DNA of 64,000 nt from Acanthochlamys bracteata (lineage: Eukaryota; Streptophyta; Magnoliopsida; Pandanales; Velloziaceae): contig CM034144.1 in NCBI GenBank assembly GCA_019914995.1, positions 5,053,489 to 5,117,488 on the forward strand, written 5' to 3'. A model generated the notes under the pieces. The model was not told the origin of the DNA. It saw only the letters and a list, made by a program, of their open reading frames with translations, and did no database searches. Each line of letters starts with the position of its first letter. The first letter of the stretch is position 1. Shown here piece by piece: positions 62,170 to 64,000 of this stretch. Position numbers and translations under genes: made by a program.

Positions 62170-64000
62170 CTTACTGCAGGAGCTCTGAAGCTTGGCGGTA
62201 TCGGTAATCTTTCCTTTGATAGTTGCTCACCTGTGACAACGATCACAATCCTCCAGTGTTTTTATGACTTAAGAGAGATTGTATTATCCCACAATATTGT
62301 TCAAGTGAATAATTTTCTCTATTAGAGATATGCGAAGTGGTGAACTTAATATATTTTCTGCTATGTCCCAATTACTTTTCTAGTAGCAAGCAAATTAATT
62401 CTGATTTGGCTTTTACTTGAAATTGTTTCAGTCCAGAGTTGCACTTTCTTGCTATCTTCTTCTTCATACATAATACTACCTTTGTTAAGAACAAATATAT
62501 ACCATACTGATTCATCTTTTTTAAACAAATTTATAGAATCACACTTCACACCTAAGTCTTCTTCATTTGCAAACCACGATACTGAGGTATTCCTACTCAA
62601 AAAGAAAGCCCTCTCTCTAATGCTGTGTACCTCAATCTATACCCATTTTAAAATGTCAAACCTAAAAAAGCTCGAAACCTAATACATTGTATGAGTAGCC
62701 AACCTATAGTATAACTGTAAGAAATATTTTATCGCAAGATTCAACAATCTGATATTATTTACTTGTTGGAGCTCTATGGACAGCTTAATTTGAAGCAAAT
62801 TCACCTTAAGACTCTGGCAGCATCATCAACTTCTACAAGTTTCAAGCCACAATAATTAGTGATTGTATAAAATCTTCCCTCGCAAAAGACGATGTATAAA
62901 ACATGATTAGCATCCTTAAGTTTACTAGTGTTGGAGCTCTAGGTTTATCTGCGATCAAAAAGCTAACCATGATCAGTGATGATCAGACACAAGACCATGC
63001 ATCGATCATCATGAGTTGATGATGAAGGGAGAGATGAATGGATGAAATTATCGAATTGCTTTCTTGCAAAGAAGGTAGTTTGATCATCCTTATGGACATA
63101 GGATCGAACATGGAGCAATCACCCTTTAGGTGAGGGGCAAATCTTTTTCCCTTCCATCCTCCAGTTCCTTTACATGAGAGATCTTGAAAAAAGCCAACAA
63201 TTTTACATCTATAGAGTGCATATAAGCAAGTCATTCTATAGGATAAAGGTTCAGCTAAGGTATACCTATTGGGCACGTGTGGGAACAACTCAAATTCTGA
63301 TATAACTATAGTGATATTTCAAGAAATTAATTTATTTCTAACTCACTAAACGCAAATTTAACTGTCTTATACAATACAATGTTCGTACTCCGATTAGAAG
63401 TACTATTCATTGGGGGTGTATGGATTAAAATTGTAGTGGCACTTGAAAATTCATCAAATGGCAACATAAGGTGAAAGTCTTGGCAACTTCTTCAGACAGA
63501 GCTTCTCAGGGACTTTGCATCATGGCTTTCCATGTCCGATGCCTTATACTTATCAGCGTGCAAGGCATGATTTTTCTGTTGCCTCATTGGATATCCAGTA
63601 TATTGTGTCTTGCTAATGATGCACTATGATCAACAAAAAGATGAAGCCTGGTACTACTGTTTCAATAGTTCTACACTTCAGTAAAGATTTTTCTAATTGC
63701 GAATAATGTGATCTTCCTGAAATAATCCTTCGCTACATCAAGGAAAGATGGTTGCTAGCTCTCCTCAGAAAAACTGAGCGCATCCCAATTAATCTTTCTC
63801 AGGAGACTTACAAATCTTCCCTAATTGTACCCATAATTGATTATTAATCCATTGCTATTGGCATTCACAAACACCACATTCATTTTGCAAAGTGAAATCA
63901 CAATGACTTTATTGATTAGAAAAAACATATCTTATGAAGCAAATCTGACACCATTTGTCATGCCAAAAAGAGATGCCTTCACAAGAACCATACTTCCATG
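62170..64000. other. Downstream of the primer-binding site, unassigned
   Basis: This could be the interior of the LTR element or host sequence. Minus-strand frames at 62361-62600 and 62983-63288 lack a recognisable domain. No gag or pol motif, RNA gene or repeat was seen before the window ends. Confidence 0.35.

Noticed and set aside
62361-63288. Minus-strand frames at the right edge as gene exons
   Set aside because: No domain recognised and no convincing splice borders; left as unassigned.

Overview
The window is nuclear DNA from a flowering plant, most likely a eudicot. Genes have many short exons with GT-AG introns, coding exons stand out from AT-rich surroundings, and the space between them is filled with plant transposons: PIF/Harbinger, CACTA, RTE-type LINE, Ty1/copia and MITEs. 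No prokaryotic features and no RNA genes were recognised. All exon coordinates were read by eye from splice sites and protein similarity.

Layout. 1-1216: remnant of a PIF/Harbinger element (minus strand). 2529-5316 (minus): CNX2, the MoaA-type radical-SAM enzyme of molybdenum cofactor synthesis, six coding exons, apparently intact, with a separate leader exon near 5866-5995. 6460-7310: three small MITE-like insertions, one a Tourist-type element with a TTA target duplication. 8695-15374: a decayed CACTA element with a broken transposase gene and two internal tandem arrays. 15767-25301 (minus): a PIGA/SETH2 (GPI-anchor GlcNAc-transferase) pseudogene. An exon of it is split by an RTE LINE, which is itself split by a 6.8-kb Harbinger element (17299-24083) carrying a 2.5-kb satellite-like array and both element genes in broken form. 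28987-36946 (plus): an eleven-exon homologue of RGP1, the Ric1-Rgp1 exchange-factor subunit for Golgi Rab6/Ypt6; it shows a one-base frame break and an in-frame stop. 38390-40720: Ty1/copia remnant. About 41160-43250: sequence with a small minus-strand ORF resembling the caulimovirus viroplasmin domain. 44180-57572 (minus): KIN-4C, a chromokinesin-like motor with 27 coding exons, complete from motor to Cys-rich tail, but with a TGA inside the conserved C-terminal tail. 57.8-64 kb: AT-rich DNA with MITE-like elements and a probable LTR plus tRNA-Met primer-binding site near 62158.

The host genes belong to unrelated housekeeping pathways: cofactor synthesis, GPI anchoring, Golgi traffic, and microtubule or cell-wall organisation. 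They share no operon-like logic. The common theme is transposon pressure. The same RTE LINE family sits in three of the four host loci, one locus has been destroyed by nested insertion, and two others carry coding lesions. I found no convincing undescribed biological system. The most interesting items are the three-level nested insertion, the KIN-4C tail stop, the damaged RGP1 gene, the Harbinger-internal satellite array and the viroplasmin-like ORF.
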